IMG/VR virus record: IMGVR_UViG_3300034375_003182
Location: 18,756 to 82,755 of that record
Length of the DNA: 64,000 nucleotides
Reading direction: 5' to 3' (one strand)
DNA from: a virus
Part shown: in pieces, positions 56,519-63,964 of the stretch
Position numbering within the stretch: position 1 is the stretch's first letter
How the letters are laid out: each line of letters begins with the position of its first letter
Position numbers and translations under genes: made by a program
Notes under the pieces: model-generated
What the model was told of the DNA's origin: nothing
Databases searched by the model: none
What the model saw: only the letters and a program-made list of their open reading frames with translations

Positions 56519-58782
56519 TAACTCTTACGCTTCTTGTTTGCTTCCCTTTTTATTTCTTCATTAGCTCTGTTAGATCTAGCGTCCTCATCAGCTTCTTTTG
56601 CCTTAATAGCAACCTCTTGTGACTTAACTTCTTGATCCATCATAGCTTTTTCTAGATTAAACTTGCCAGCATTTTCAGCCATACCAGCTTGTATCATTGC
56701 AATATCAATCTTGTTCTTTCTATCAAGCTCGTTGTTTTGATTTGCATTATCTAGCTCTTGCTGTTTCATTTGAGCTTGTAGTTGTTCTGACTGCTGCTTA
56801 GCTTGCATTTCTGCTTGCTGTTGCTGCTGCTGTAATTCTTGCATAGACTTCTCAGCTTCTTTCAGCTTATGCTTAATCTCAGTAAAGCTTTCTTGTTCTA
56901 GTAGGTCTGCCATAGCAGATGCTGGCATTCCGTTTTGTATCATAGACTGAGCCATTTGTCTGATAGTATCTATCTTTTCTTTCTCCTTACCAGAGTTAGT
57001 TACAAATATACCGTAGTCTGCTTCTAAGTGTGATAACGGATCTACAGTTAAATACTCTACAGTTCCATCAGGCATTACATATGCCCCGCTCTTACCTGTC
57101 AACCAAGCTTCTTTAGAGTAGTCAAGTAATGCTTGTAAGTCTCTTTGCTCTAAGTGCTCAAACTTTCTAAACATATCTTCTGTAATATGTGAAGATTGTA
57201 CAATAGCTTGCTGTGTAGATCCTTTACCTTCGTATTGTCCTACACTACCTTGTCTTTGTCTGTTTACACCAGATAGCTTTTCCCATTCGTTTAGTATAGA
57301 CTCTAGCAAAGTAATGTATTGAGATATAGTCTTGATTGACATATCTAATACAGACTGGTGCTGTGGATTTAGTGCAATACCTTCTTTGTTGTAATCTACC
57401 CACGCTATACCTGTACCTTCTACGTAGTACATAAACTTATCCATGTCCCACTTCTTTGGTATCATGTTAATATCAAACTGTGCTATAATATCTTTTGATC
57501 TTGCAATAGCTAGTTCTAATCTATACTTGTAAATGTTGTAGTTCAACTGGTAGGGTATACCTAGTGACACTAGAGATATGTTCTTTGCATTTATGTCTGA
57601 ATATCGTCTACCATTTATAGGTAACTTACAAACAGATGGGTCATTCATTGTGTTTCTTTGATTAGATACAGGATGTATATCTACATACATTCTACCATCT
57701 ATTCTTGTGCCCTGCCATACTTCATTTACCCAAGTGTACTTTACTTTAGCACCCATAGCTTTCATTTCTGCAGGCATTCTAAAACTTTCATCAACAATCT
57801 CTTCCTCTATTGTACCAGTCATTGGATCTGGGTATGTCAAAAATCCTATACGTTTTCTTGATTTCCAGTATACTGTTACAACTTCTATCAATCTATTTCT
57901 ATATGCATTCTCATCCTTAGATGTTTCAGCTCGTCTAAATAGTAAGTATGAATCAATATCTGATTGTCTAGGCTGTTCTAGCTCTAGTATTTGTTCGGGT
58001 GTTAGTAGGTCATAGAAGTGATCAACTACTGTTGAGACATGTACGTACTTACGAACTAATGCCCAGTCTCCGTCTTCTACAAACTCTAGATCTGGATCTT
58101 TGTCGTAATCTACGTCAAGAGGATTAAGTATATCATAGAAAGGTTCTCCATTACGAACACCTCTCTCTGTGTAAACTTCTCCAGATATTAGATAGTGAAA
58201 CCAGCCTTTCTGTAATTTATCATACACTTCTGCATTTTGCATTATGTAATTCATAGACTTCTGACCTATAATAGCTCTGTTGTCTACGTAACTTCTTTCA
58301 AAAGACTTTAATATATCTTCAGGTAATTGTATCTGCTGCTCTTGCATTTCTTCAGGAGCAATACCCATCTGCATCATCTTATTAGCAAACTGTGCCTGCA
58401 TATTTTGCATAAACACCATCTGCTTTGCTTTTTCTTTTTCAGATACTACATCCTCGTTAAGGACTGCTACGGTATAATTGAGAGGTCGTTTAGACTTCTC
58501 ACCTAATAGAAGATCAATGATAGGCTTGATAATAGGATAGTTACGCATTTTAGAGGGGAAATTATTGCGGGACTTGCCATATGGGGCAAGAACGTAACGA
58601 TAGTCTTCCTCTTCAATTATACCATTGTAGTAGTCATACAGTGTTCTGATGTAGTCTCTTCTCTTAGATACACCTTGATTAGATAAGTCGATAAAAGCTT
58701 CAACACAAGCTTCTTTCCACTTTTTATTTTTCTTTGATAAAGGCAGCTTTTGCTGCGGTATTTTTTCTCCCCCTAGATACAT
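56518..58782 (-). CDS. Portal protein, crAss-like type
   Basis: This 754-aa protein starts at ATG 58782; an in-frame TTG 9 nt upstream is less likely. The block NNFPSKMRNYPIIKPIIDLL, LLGEKSKRPLNYTV is one I recognise from crAss-like portals. Next come portal-type elements (YILNPLDVDYDKDPDLEFVE-like region near 210-230, WKSRKRIGFLTYPD) and a long C-terminal Gln-rich coiled coil (about 640-757, MQELQQQQQQAEMQAKQQ) that would form the barrel or crown. It immediately follows the large terminase gene. It forms the dodecameric ring through which DNA passes. Confidence 0.8.
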   Translation of the reverse strand: MYLGGEKIPQQKLPLSKKNKKWKEACVEAFIDLSNQGVSKRRDYIRTLYDYYNGIIEEEDYRYVLAPYGKSRNNFPSKMRNYPIIKPIIDLLLGEKSKRPLNYTVAVLNEDVVSEKEKAKQMVFMQNMQAQFANKMMQMGIAPEEMQEQQIQLPEDILKSFERSYVDNRAIIGQKSMNYIMQNAEVYDKLQKGWFHYLISGEVYTERGVRNGEPFYDILNPLDVDYDKDPDLEFVEDGDWALVRKYVHVSTVVDHFYDLLTPEQILELEQPRQSDIDSYLLFRRAETSKDENAYRNRLIEVVTVYWKSRKRIGFLTYPDPMTGTIEEEIVDESFRMPAEMKAMGAKVKYTWVNEVWQGTRIDGRMYVDIHPVSNQRNTMNDPSVCKLPINGRRYSDINAKNISLVSLGIPYQLNYNIYKYRLELAIARSKDIIAQFDINMIPKKWDMDKFMYYVEGTGIAWVDYNKEGIALNPQHQSVLDMSIKTISQYITLLESILNEWEKLSGVNRQRQGSVGQYEGKGSTQQAIVQSSHITEDMFRKFEHLEQRDLQALLDYSKEAWLTGKSGAYVMPDGTVEYLTVDPLSHLEADYGIFVTNSGKEKEKIDTIRQMAQSMIQNGMPASAMADLLEQESFTEIKHKLKEAEKSMQELQQQQQQAEMQAKQQSEQLQAQMKQQELDNANQNNELDRKNKIDIAMIQAGMAENAGKFNLEKAMMDQEVKSQEVAIKAKEADEDARSNRANEEIKREANKKRKS

Positions 58783-58804
58783 ATCCTGCAAAATTAATAT
58801 TTTT

Positions 58805-58829
58805 TATACACACATTAACGAGGTGTATA
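58805..58829. repeat. Short inverted repeat in terminase-portal gap
   Basis: TATACAC (58805-58811) and GTGTATA (58823-58829) form a 7-bp stem with an 11-nt loop in the 77-nt gap between the terminase stop and portal start. On the minus strand it is followed by A-rich rather than T-rich sequence, so it is not a typical terminator; it may be a processing or regulatory hairpin. Confidence 0.4.
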
Positions 58830-58859
58830 CATTTTAAACTATTATTTATATATATAACA

Positions 58860-60851
58860 CTAGCGATAATTCTTATCAAACCAATCGTTTGATGCATTAT
58901 CTTCTAGTATCTCTTTAACCTCCGCATTGTATAACTCTCGTGTATGGTACATCCCTACCATCAGTGCCATTACACGGTCAAAGTTACCCTTATGATTAAA
59001 CTTTATTAGCTCCTGTAAAAGACCTAAATCATATATCTTATGTAAGTTAAGTGTTACCTTATCTCCATCATCAGATCTTACAGCGTTCAACCAGTCTCTT
59101 ATATACAACTCACCCTGCCTCTTCCTAGCTTCTGTTGTATGCATACCAAAGTTACGTTTTACATTTCTAGATCTTAGTTCTTTCTTATCTAACATCTCAA
59201 ACTCTTCCTGTAATCTGTGTAACTTTCTGTGCTGCTTTGCGTATTGTATTACAGCACCACGATCGTTCTCAAATCCTATCTTAGCATTGTAATAGTCAGC
59301 TAGCATAAATAAATTTTTGTTATATTCGTCCTGCGTGTGTGGCCTACCTACATAGCTAGCAACAATTAAATCATCAGGCTTTGATATATTATTTATTCTC
59401 TTTATCACATACGCAGCACCAAGAGAACTGGAGTCTGCTGATTGGTTTTGTCCGTACGGGTCATGGCAAACTAGATATAGGTTATGTGGAGTTTGTCCCT
59501 CCTGGTTTCTATAAGGACCTTCGTAGAGAACAATGGCTCCTTCCAGATTATCTTCTTTACGATGTGGAAATCGAAGGATTGGCCTAGCATCTCCATCAGG
59601 CTCAAACTTTATTCTATTTTCTTTACCATAATACAGTTTACCTGCAGTACCTATAGCATGTAGCTTGTTTGCTTTTACCTTATTATATTGCTCTTGTAGT
59701 GATGATATATCAAATAGATTTGAAGATACTTGTAATGTAGCTTCTGCCGGGCACATAGGATGTTCTGCTATATACTGATCATATGCTTTTGGATCATTAG
59801 TACCTTTCTTTTTGTTCCTGTTTCCTTCTTCAAAATCTATAGCCTTATCTACAAAAGAGTTACCATCATCATCTATAAACCCTTCTAAGTTCTCAAATAT
59901 TGGCACAAAGTACCCACATTCTGTGCCCATAGCACCATCATCCCACACATTCTTAAAAGCTAAACAGTCATACGAATCTGGATTGTAGAATAGCTCTTCC
60001 ATACCTTGAAAATCTGATCCTTCTGTACCACCTGTACCAAATGCAATCATTGTACCTAATGTCTTACTACCTTGACGCATTGTTGGCATAGCAACTTCCC
60101 ATGCTTTTAGTAGTCCTGGAAATGACCCAGCCTCTTCAAAAAATATAAGTTCACCTGCCTTACCACGGACTTTGTCTGGATCATCTTTTAGTGACACGCC
60201 TATAATTTGTGATTTCATTCCCATCTCTACAAGTGCACCATTTACATTCTTTTTGTACCCAGATTGTTTGTGCATTTCTCTGTCTCGTAGTCTTGGCTGC
60301 GTCCATGCTGTATTATCATCTACAAATGACATAATATCCCAAGCTTTGGACAGTAGTCCATCCCCAATCAAGTACTCTTTCTGCCCTGCAAAAACATAGT
60401 TTTTACTATTACGCATATGAAAGTAGTTACGTACAAGCATAGCAGCAGCTTTATAAGAAAATCCTTTACGACGTGCTTTTAATACCGTCATATGCTTGTT
60501 TTCTCTCCTACATCTATCTACTGATAAGAAATATTTCCAATCTCCGTCGTAAAATGCTGGGAATGTACGCTCTCTTCGCGCTATAATTGTACCATCTGGT
60601 AGTTCTTCATCAACAGATCTGTCAATGGGGCAGTAGTTTAGATAAAAATAATGATTACCTGTTATAGTTACACCATTGTGAGTGTAGCCATACAGACATC
60701 TACGTCTCTCTTCATCCCAATATTCAAAGTAAGGCTTTGTTCCTGGTAATGCATCTGTATAGTAACCATTTTTTAAGTACTTATTTGCAGCTGGAGCTAG
60801 TCCTCTGGTGCGCTTAAATACTTCTTTTTTAAATTCAATAACTCTTGACAT
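58860..60851 (-). CDS. Large terminase subunit
   Basis: This 663-aa DNA-packaging motor has an ATPase and nuclease layout. A degenerate Walker A lies at 126-134 (ARRKGFSYK) and Walker B with the catalytic Glu at 235-242 (LIFFEEAG). A coupling region follows (GTMIAFGTGGTEGSD). The C-terminal nuclease fold shows LVCHDPYG (D464) and IGFENDRG (E528, D530). Length fits large terminases of crAss-like phages. The start overlaps the preceding 92-aa gene by 55 nt in another frame. It is followed by the portal gene, the canonical order. Confidence 0.85.
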   Translation of the reverse strand: MSRVIEFKKEVFKRTRGLAPAANKYLKNGYYTDALPGTKPYFEYWDEERRRCLYGYTHNGVTITGNHYFYLNYCPIDRSVDEELPDGTIIARRERTFPAFYDGDWKYFLSVDRCRRENKHMTVLKARRKGFSYKAAAMLVRNYFHMRNSKNYVFAGQKEYLIGDGLLSKAWDIMSFVDDNTAWTQPRLRDREMHKQSGYKKNVNGALVEMGMKSQIIGVSLKDDPDKVRGKAGELIFFEEAGSFPGLLKAWEVAMPTMRQGSKTLGTMIAFGTGGTEGSDFQGMEELFYNPDSYDCLAFKNVWDDGAMGTECGYFVPIFENLEGFIDDDGNSFVDKAIDFEEGNRNKKKGTNDPKAYDQYIAEHPMCPAEATLQVSSNLFDISSLQEQYNKVKANKLHAIGTAGKLYYGKENRIKFEPDGDARPILRFPHRKEDNLEGAIVLYEGPYRNQEGQTPHNLYLVCHDPYGQNQSADSSSLGAAYVIKRINNISKPDDLIVASYVGRPHTQDEYNKNLFMLADYYNAKIGFENDRGAVIQYAKQHRKLHRLQEEFEMLDKKELRSRNVKRNFGMHTTEARKRQGELYIRDWLNAVRSDDGDKVTLNLHKIYDLGLLQELIKFNHKGNFDRVMALMVGMYHTRELYNAEVKEILEDNASNDWFDKNYR

Positions 60852-61075
60852 TTCTCGTACTCTTCTGTTTCTATAAAATGTTCTATTAACAGATCTAGCG
60901 TAGCTTCATCTCTGCCATCACTGCTTATAGGGTCAAACGGTAGGTAAAACTCCTCCATTCTACCAGATTGCTCTGCTTTTTCAAATATATCGTCAAGTGT
61001 TATTCTTCTAGTTACAAAATCATATGCATTATTCATTGAATCGTAGTAATCTTGCATGTCATCTAAAAAATCCAT
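60797..61075 (-). CDS. Small acidic protein overlapping the terminase start
   Basis: This 92-aa acidic helical protein (MDFLDDMQDYYDSMNNAYDF, ATLDLLIEHFIETEEYEKCQ) overlaps the large terminase gene by 55 nt. The close overlap suggests a helper of packaging. No family is recognised. A terminase-associated role is inferred from position only. Confidence 0.5.
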   Translation of the reverse strand: MDFLDDMQDYYDSMNNAYDFVTRRITLDDIFEKAEQSGRMEEFYLPFDPISSDGRDEATLDLLIEHFIETEEYEKCQELLNLKKKYLSAPED

Positions 61076-61084
61076 AACCCAAAT

Positions 61085-61588
61085 CTACGAACTATATTTG
61101 TTAACTACAACTCCTCCGCGTGTATTTGTATTAACTTGCTCTTGTTTAGCAACCTGCTCCTCTAATTTAGATAATCCATTTACTACATCCCCCATCTTAG
61201 ATAAGTTGGCAACCAAATCCTTTGCATGAAATATAGGTCTACCATTATCATCCATTAATGTAAGATCTACAGTTTCAAAATACTTTTGTAGTTTTATTAC
61301 AGATGACCTAGCAGCATTTAGTAATTTTACTGCAGATGTTTCTTTTAATTTTTTATATACATCACAAGCCGCTTGCACTTTTGTAGATGCTTTAGATTCT
61401 TTACCATATACACCTAACATTACTTCATTATGTCTAGAGTCTAAATCATATACTGCATACGGTGACTTATGATCACACATAAAGTAAACATATGCAAGTT
61501 CTTTTGCATTCAGATTCTTGAACTCCAAAATACTTTTAGCATATGGAGAAGGCACTGCTACATTATCGACTATCTCTAGTAATTCCAT
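61085..61588 (-). CDS. Conserved protein upstream of terminase, small terminase candidate
   Basis: This 167-aa protein includes NAKELAYVYFMCDHKSPYAV, a helical core (KVQAACDVYKKLKETSAVKL) and a C-terminal coiled coil (LSKLEEQVAKQEQVNTN). It resembles proteins I recall upstream of the large terminase in crAss-like phages. Size and a central oligomerisation-type coiled coil suit a small terminase, but I see no clear DNA-binding helix-turn-helix, so the call is tentative. Confidence 0.4.
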   Translation of the reverse strand: MELLEIVDNVAVPSPYAKSILEFKNLNAKELAYVYFMCDHKSPYAVYDLDSRHNEVMLGVYGKESKASTKVQAACDVYKKLKETSAVKLLNAARSSVIKLQKYFETVDLTLMDDNGRPIFHAKDLVANLSKMGDVVNGLSKLEEQVAKQEQVNTNTRGGVVVNKYSS

Positions 61589-61781
61589 TTATTATATCTC
61601 TTCTTTCTTTTTTAGAGTGAAACTTTCCAAAATATGGTAGCCTAATAGAGTCAAATTCACCTCCTGACATAACTTTAGCCACATACTTAAACTGACTGTT
61701 TACAATTCTTTCTATCTTCTCTAACGGTAAGTTATACTTTGTCGCTAGTGTTTGTATTATCTCCTTTTTTGACTTCGCCAT
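61563..61781 (-). CDS. HU/IHF-like DNA-binding protein
   Basis: This 72-aa protein has an N-terminal helical pair (KEIIQTLATKYNLPLEKIER, IVNSQFKYVAKVM) followed by the beta hairpin region SIRLPYFGKFHSKKERR, matching the IHF/HU fold in shortened form. I recall a comparable IHF-like gene as conserved in crAss-like phages near the terminase genes. It would bend DNA, perhaps for packaging or transcription. It overlaps its upstream neighbour by 50 nt and the next by 26 nt. Confidence 0.65.
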   Translation of the reverse strand: MAKSKKEIIQTLATKYNLPLEKIERIVNSQFKYVAKVMSGGEFDSIRLPYFGKFHSKKERRDIINGITRDSR

Positions 61782-62031
61782 TATCTTGTGCTTTCCATTT
61801 GTTTATAGGACATGTAGTTGTTTTCCATTTTGCTTTATGCTCTATCAAACATCCGCACTTACCACACCTCATTTTATCTCTTACCAAGTATTCACAACTG
61901 TTACAGTCAGATAACCTTTGTGTGTAATCTGTTTCAGACACATTAGGTGACCCGTTTGCTACATACTTAGTAAGATCTCTACTAAAACTTTTTGCCATTT
62001 GCCATAAACTTGGCATTTCATCTTTACTCAT
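61732..62031 (-). CDS. Small zinc-ribbon protein
   Basis: This 99-aa protein has the pattern CNSCEYL, RCGKCGCLIEHKAKW, TTTCPINKW, i.e. two C-x2-C knuckles plus a further Cys, a zinc-binding layout common in small phage proteins. It ends in a charged tail (GEVKKGDNTNTSDKV). Function is unknown; it could be a transcription-associated factor. It overlaps the IHF-like gene by 50 nt. Confidence 0.6.
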   Translation of the reverse strand: MSKDEMPSLWQMAKSFSRDLTKYVANGSPNVSETDYTQRLSDCNSCEYLVRDKMRCGKCGCLIEHKAKWKTTTCPINKWKAQDNGEVKKGDNTNTSDKV

Positions 62032-62356
62032 TCCAATTTATATTTACTTCTACCTTTACAGTTTCTAAATCTAGTAATCTATTAAGTATATAGTTCTTAT
62101 TCTCTTTACGTATAGCTTTTTTGTCTTTCATCTTCTTTACGTAGTTATTCAAAGTGTTAAAGTCAGACAAGCCTAGTACTTTTGCAGCTTCCTTCTTAAC
62201 TTTTGCAGAGCATATACTAGGATCTTCTAATACCTTAGCAGTATCAACAAGTGCTGACAAAACTCTAAGCTCTGTGGATGTCAGATTAAACACACCATTC
62301 CAGAACTGTAAATACTTAAGTGTAGAGTTTACGTTAATCGTTATCTTCTGTTCCAT
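62024..62356 (-). CDS. Winged-helix-like DNA-binding protein
   Basis: This 110-aa protein starts at ATG 62356; an in-frame TTG 33 nt upstream is less likely. A helix-turn-helix-type region (LTSTELRVLSALVDTAKVL, EAAKVLGLSDFNTLNNYVKK) is followed by a KAIRKENKNYILN wing. It could be a regulator of late genes or the DNA-binding part of the packaging initiator. It belongs to the first small-gene block after the late promoters. Confidence 0.5.
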   Translation of the reverse strand: MEQKITINVNSTLKYLQFWNGVFNLTSTELRVLSALVDTAKVLEDPSICSAKVKKEAAKVLGLSDFNTLNNYVKKMKDKKAIRKENKNYILNRLLDLETVKVEVNINWNE

Positions 62357-62516
62357 TCGCTTCTTCTTTTTCTTGTAGATAGGCAGCAAGTATAGCTTCG
62401 TACTGCTCTATCTTTAGTTTTTGGTTTTCTAATAATTCATACACAGCATATTCTACCTTCATAGGTTGACCATCTATATATATTCTACGTTTATTCTTTT
62501 TCTTCGCTGCTTTCAT
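62334..62516 (-). CDS. Small helical protein (60 aa), unidentified
   Basis: This 60-aa protein has a basic start (MKAAKKKNKRRIYIDGQPMK) and a helical acidic end (EAILAAYLQEKEEANGTEDND). It overlaps both neighbours, as is normal in this block. No family is recognised. Confidence 0.5.
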   Translation of the reverse strand: MKAAKKKNKRRIYIDGQPMKVEYAVYELLENQKLKIEQYEAILAAYLQEKEEANGTEDND

Positions 62517-62682
62517 CTATTACTGTTACTATTAGTGTATACTCATGGTCACCTATTAGGACTTGTATGTCCCATGTACAGTTTATATTTTTTTCTGACC
62601 ACATCTCTAACTTTGTTTCAAATTCATCATACAATCTAAAAAGCTCTTCCCAACTACTCGTCTGAAATTTTGTTTTTATCAT
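62491..62682 (-). CDS. Small protein (63 aa), unidentified
   Basis: This 63-aa protein starts MIKTKFQTSSWEELFRLYDE and contains a beta-rich middle (WDIQVLIGDHEYTLIVTVID). It overlaps its neighbours by about 26-29 nt. No family is recognised and nothing points to a specific job. Confidence 0.5.
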   Translation of the reverse strand: MIKTKFQTSSWEELFRLYDEFETKLEMWSEKNINCTWDIQVLIGDHEYTLIVTVIDESSEEKE

Positions 62683-62920
62683 CTTTAAATTCTATTGTAG
62701 CTCGACCATCTTCCACAACTATCTGTGCTGTTTTAGATTGTCTGTTAAATTCTTCTATATAACCAACCACATCATCTCTGGTACACAGGAATGATAGGAA
62801 TACAGACATCTCTTTAGCTGCTCTAGCTGTAGAATCACGCAATTCATTTGTTTTTTGCGTATGCTCTATCAACTCTAAGTAGTCGTCTAGATTTATTGTA
62901 ACTGTGCCAGGGAGCTTCAT
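62654..62920 (-). CDS. Small helical protein (88 aa), unidentified
   Basis: This 88-aa protein has an acidic helical start (TINLDDYLELIEHTQKTNEL) and a beta end (TAQIVVEDGRATIEFKD). It starts in a TAATG overlap with the GroES-like gene, so it is translated with it. No family is recognised. Confidence 0.5.
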   Translation of the reverse strand: MKLPGTVTINLDDYLELIEHTQKTNELRDSTARAAKEMSVFLSFLCTRDDVVGYIEEFNRQSKTAQIVVEDGRATIEFKDDKNKISDE

Positions 62921-63195
62921 TAGAATTTACCTAATACTTGAAACTCACTAACAAACAAATACTGTACTTCATCAATATGAATCAGCATTGCCTCTGTATT
63001 TGGGTCTACCATAATCTTGTCACCCTTTTTACATTGCGTAACTTGCGGGCCTACCGCCAATACTTCTACTATGTTTGTTTGTAATGCTTTTGCAGTTGCA
63101 TCGTCTAAGATAATTCCTGACTCTGTAGTTTTTGAGTCTGGACGTGGTACAACTATCCACGCTCCGAAGGGTTGAAATGTAAATTCCTTTGCCAT
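62920..63195 (-). CDS. GroES-like co-chaperonin
   Basis: The preferred start is ATG 63195 (91 aa); a longer frame reaching 63234 would add 13 residues and run back through the promoter -7 box. The sequence follows the Cpn10 fold: FGAWIVVPRPDSKTTESGII, the mobile-loop region LDDATAKALQ, then VEVLAVGPQVTQCKKGDKIM and VQYLFVSEFQVLGKF. It is about the normal Cpn10 length. Phages with their own GroES homologues (gp31 of T4) use it to refold capsid protein with host GroEL. It is the first gene of the long late series. Confidence 0.8.
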   Translation of the reverse strand: MAKEFTFQPFGAWIVVPRPDSKTTESGIILDDATAKALQTNIVEVLAVGPQVTQCKKGDKIMVDPNTEAMLIHIDEVQYLFVSEFQVLGKF

Positions 63196-63220
63196 TATTT
63201 CTATAATTTGGTTAATACTG

Positions 63221-63253
63221 CAAAGGTATAACAAAATACTTTATAAATCCAAA
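63221..63253 (-). promoter_or_regulatory. Bacteroidota-type promoter before the GroES-like gene
   Basis: On the minus strand TTTG (63253-63250), 21 nt, then TACCTTTG (63228-63221) match the Bacteroidota form TTG-N17-23-TAnnTTTG. The start site would be near 63216, about 20 nt before the ATG at 63195. An inverted repeat lies just upstream at 63260-63273. Confidence 0.7.
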
Positions 63254-63259
63254 TGTTTT

Positions 63260-63273
63260 GTGAAGAACTTCAC
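63260..63273. promoter_or_regulatory. Operator-like inverted repeat
   Basis: GTGAAG (63260-63265) and CTTCAC (63268-63273) are perfect 6-bp half-sites separated by AA. The repeat sits 6 nt upstream of the -33 element of the promoter at 63221-63253, with its centre about 50 bp before the predicted start site. That position fits an activator site; a repressor is also possible. Confidence 0.5.
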
Positions 63274-63309
63274 TAATAGATACACCACACCCCTAGGCGT
63301 TTGACTATT

Positions 63310-63543
63310 TCAGTTGGAATTTTACCGCTGGCAGTGCTGTCTTTTGGACTACCTAAGGACACTAAAACTGATGTTAATTCATCACACCTACCTCTGTGTA
63401 ATGTGCCCTAACCGTTGGCTATATCCGCCTTTTTAGAAGCTATTGGAGAAAACTCTAACCTTTATTTAAGGTCTACAATCCAACGTCTGACCCCATAACT
63501 ACCTCTCGGCCCTCTGGGGTGATACACGTATTGTGTGCTTCTG
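63310..63543 (-). ncRNA. Candidate structured non-coding RNA or long leader
   Basis: This stretch has no convincing gene on either strand yet is richer in G and C than other gaps. Several stems can be drawn: 63330-63335 with 63348-63353, 63381-63387 with 63396-63402, 63443-63447 with 63479-63483 enclosing 63458-63462 with 63468-63472, and 63490-63495 with 63515-63520. The first two contain a position that is a G-U pair only if the minus strand is the RNA (a C-A mismatch on the plus strand). An exact promoter match starts a minus-strand transcript at about 63543. It may be a free RNA or a long untranslated leader for the GroES-like operon. Confidence 0.4.
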
Positions 63544-63547
63544 AATG

Positions 63548-63578
63548 CAAAACTACTAAAAAATTTTTAACTACCAAA
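63548..63578 (-). promoter_or_regulatory. Bacteroidota-type promoter upstream of the structured region
   Basis: On the minus strand TTTG (63578-63575), 19 nt, then TAGTTTTG (63555-63548) fit the Bacteroidota consensus in both elements. Transcription would begin near 63543 and run through the structured region towards the GroES-like gene. Together with the promoter at 63221-63253 it gives the late series tandem promoters. Confidence 0.65.
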
Positions 63579-63636
63579 ATCTTTGAGAGCGTAGGGGTAT
63601 TATGAAACACACCCCACCTTAAGTAGAGTATTAACA

Positions 63637-63650
63637 GTACCCCCGGGTAC
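63637..63650. promoter_or_regulatory. GC-rich palindrome before the right-hand gene
   Basis: GTACC (63637-63641) and GGTAC (63646-63650) form an inverted repeat around CCCG, 17 nt before the ATG at 63668. In an AT-rich gap this is notable; it could be an operator or a leader hairpin controlling the plus-strand gene. No clear plus-strand TAnnTTTG element was found nearby. Confidence 0.35.
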
Positions 63651-63667
63651 ACAAAACTAAATTGATT

Positions 63668-63964
63668 ATGGAAAATATTCCAGGTGTAGTAGTAGGTTCA
63701 GTAGCTCGTTCCTATGAAGGTAACACATACTACAGAGCTACAGCAAAGACAGCAGAAGGACTGATTTCCTTTAAAATAGCAGAGCGTCCTGCTTCAGGAC
63801 AAAATGTATTGCTAGACATTTACAAGAAAGGCACCAAGCTACCATTTGGAGATGGTTCTATTCTTGAGAAAGATTTGGCAGTATGTAAGTTAGATAGCTT
63901 CGATATTGAGGTTGTTAAGACAGCAGACGCGTTGCTAAAAGAGCTAGAGGGTATTACTTTGTAA
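63668..63964 (+). CDS. Small beta-rich protein of the opposite transcription unit
   Basis: This 98-aa protein starts at ATG 63668; a TTG 6 nt earlier is less likely. It is beta-rich (VVVGSVARSYEGNTYYRATA, GLISFKIAERPASGQNVLLD), with KLPFGDGSILEKDLA and a helical end (TADALLKELEGITL). No family is recognised. It runs divergently from the late series and so probably begins the early or middle gene set beyond the window edge. Confidence 0.6.
   Translation: MENIPGVVVGSVARSYEGNTYYRATAKTAEGLISFKIAERPASGQNVLLDIYKKGTKLPFGDGSILEKDLAVCKLDSFDIEVVKTADALLKELEGITL

Noticed and set aside
58789-58796. Minus-strand TAATTTTG just before the portal gene, an exact -7 match
   Set aside because: It lies only 6 nt before the ATG and no TTG is found at 17-23 nt upstream, so it is probably chance in AT-rich sequence.
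707-63195. Stop-codon recoding (TAG or TGA read through), known in some crAss-like phages
   Set aside because: All long frames are intact in the standard code, and TAA, TAG and TGA all appear as terminal stops with correctly placed following starts.
63370-63440. tRNA-like piece on the minus strand (GCC-AACGGTTA-GGGC resembling a D-arm)
   Set aside because: No matching acceptor stem, 7-nt anticodon loop or T-loop (GGTTCGAATCC-like) follows at the right spacing.
63578-63585. Plus-strand AATCTTTG as a promoter for the 98-aa gene
   Set aside because: It mismatches the invariant T of TAnnTTTG and lacks a TTG upstream.
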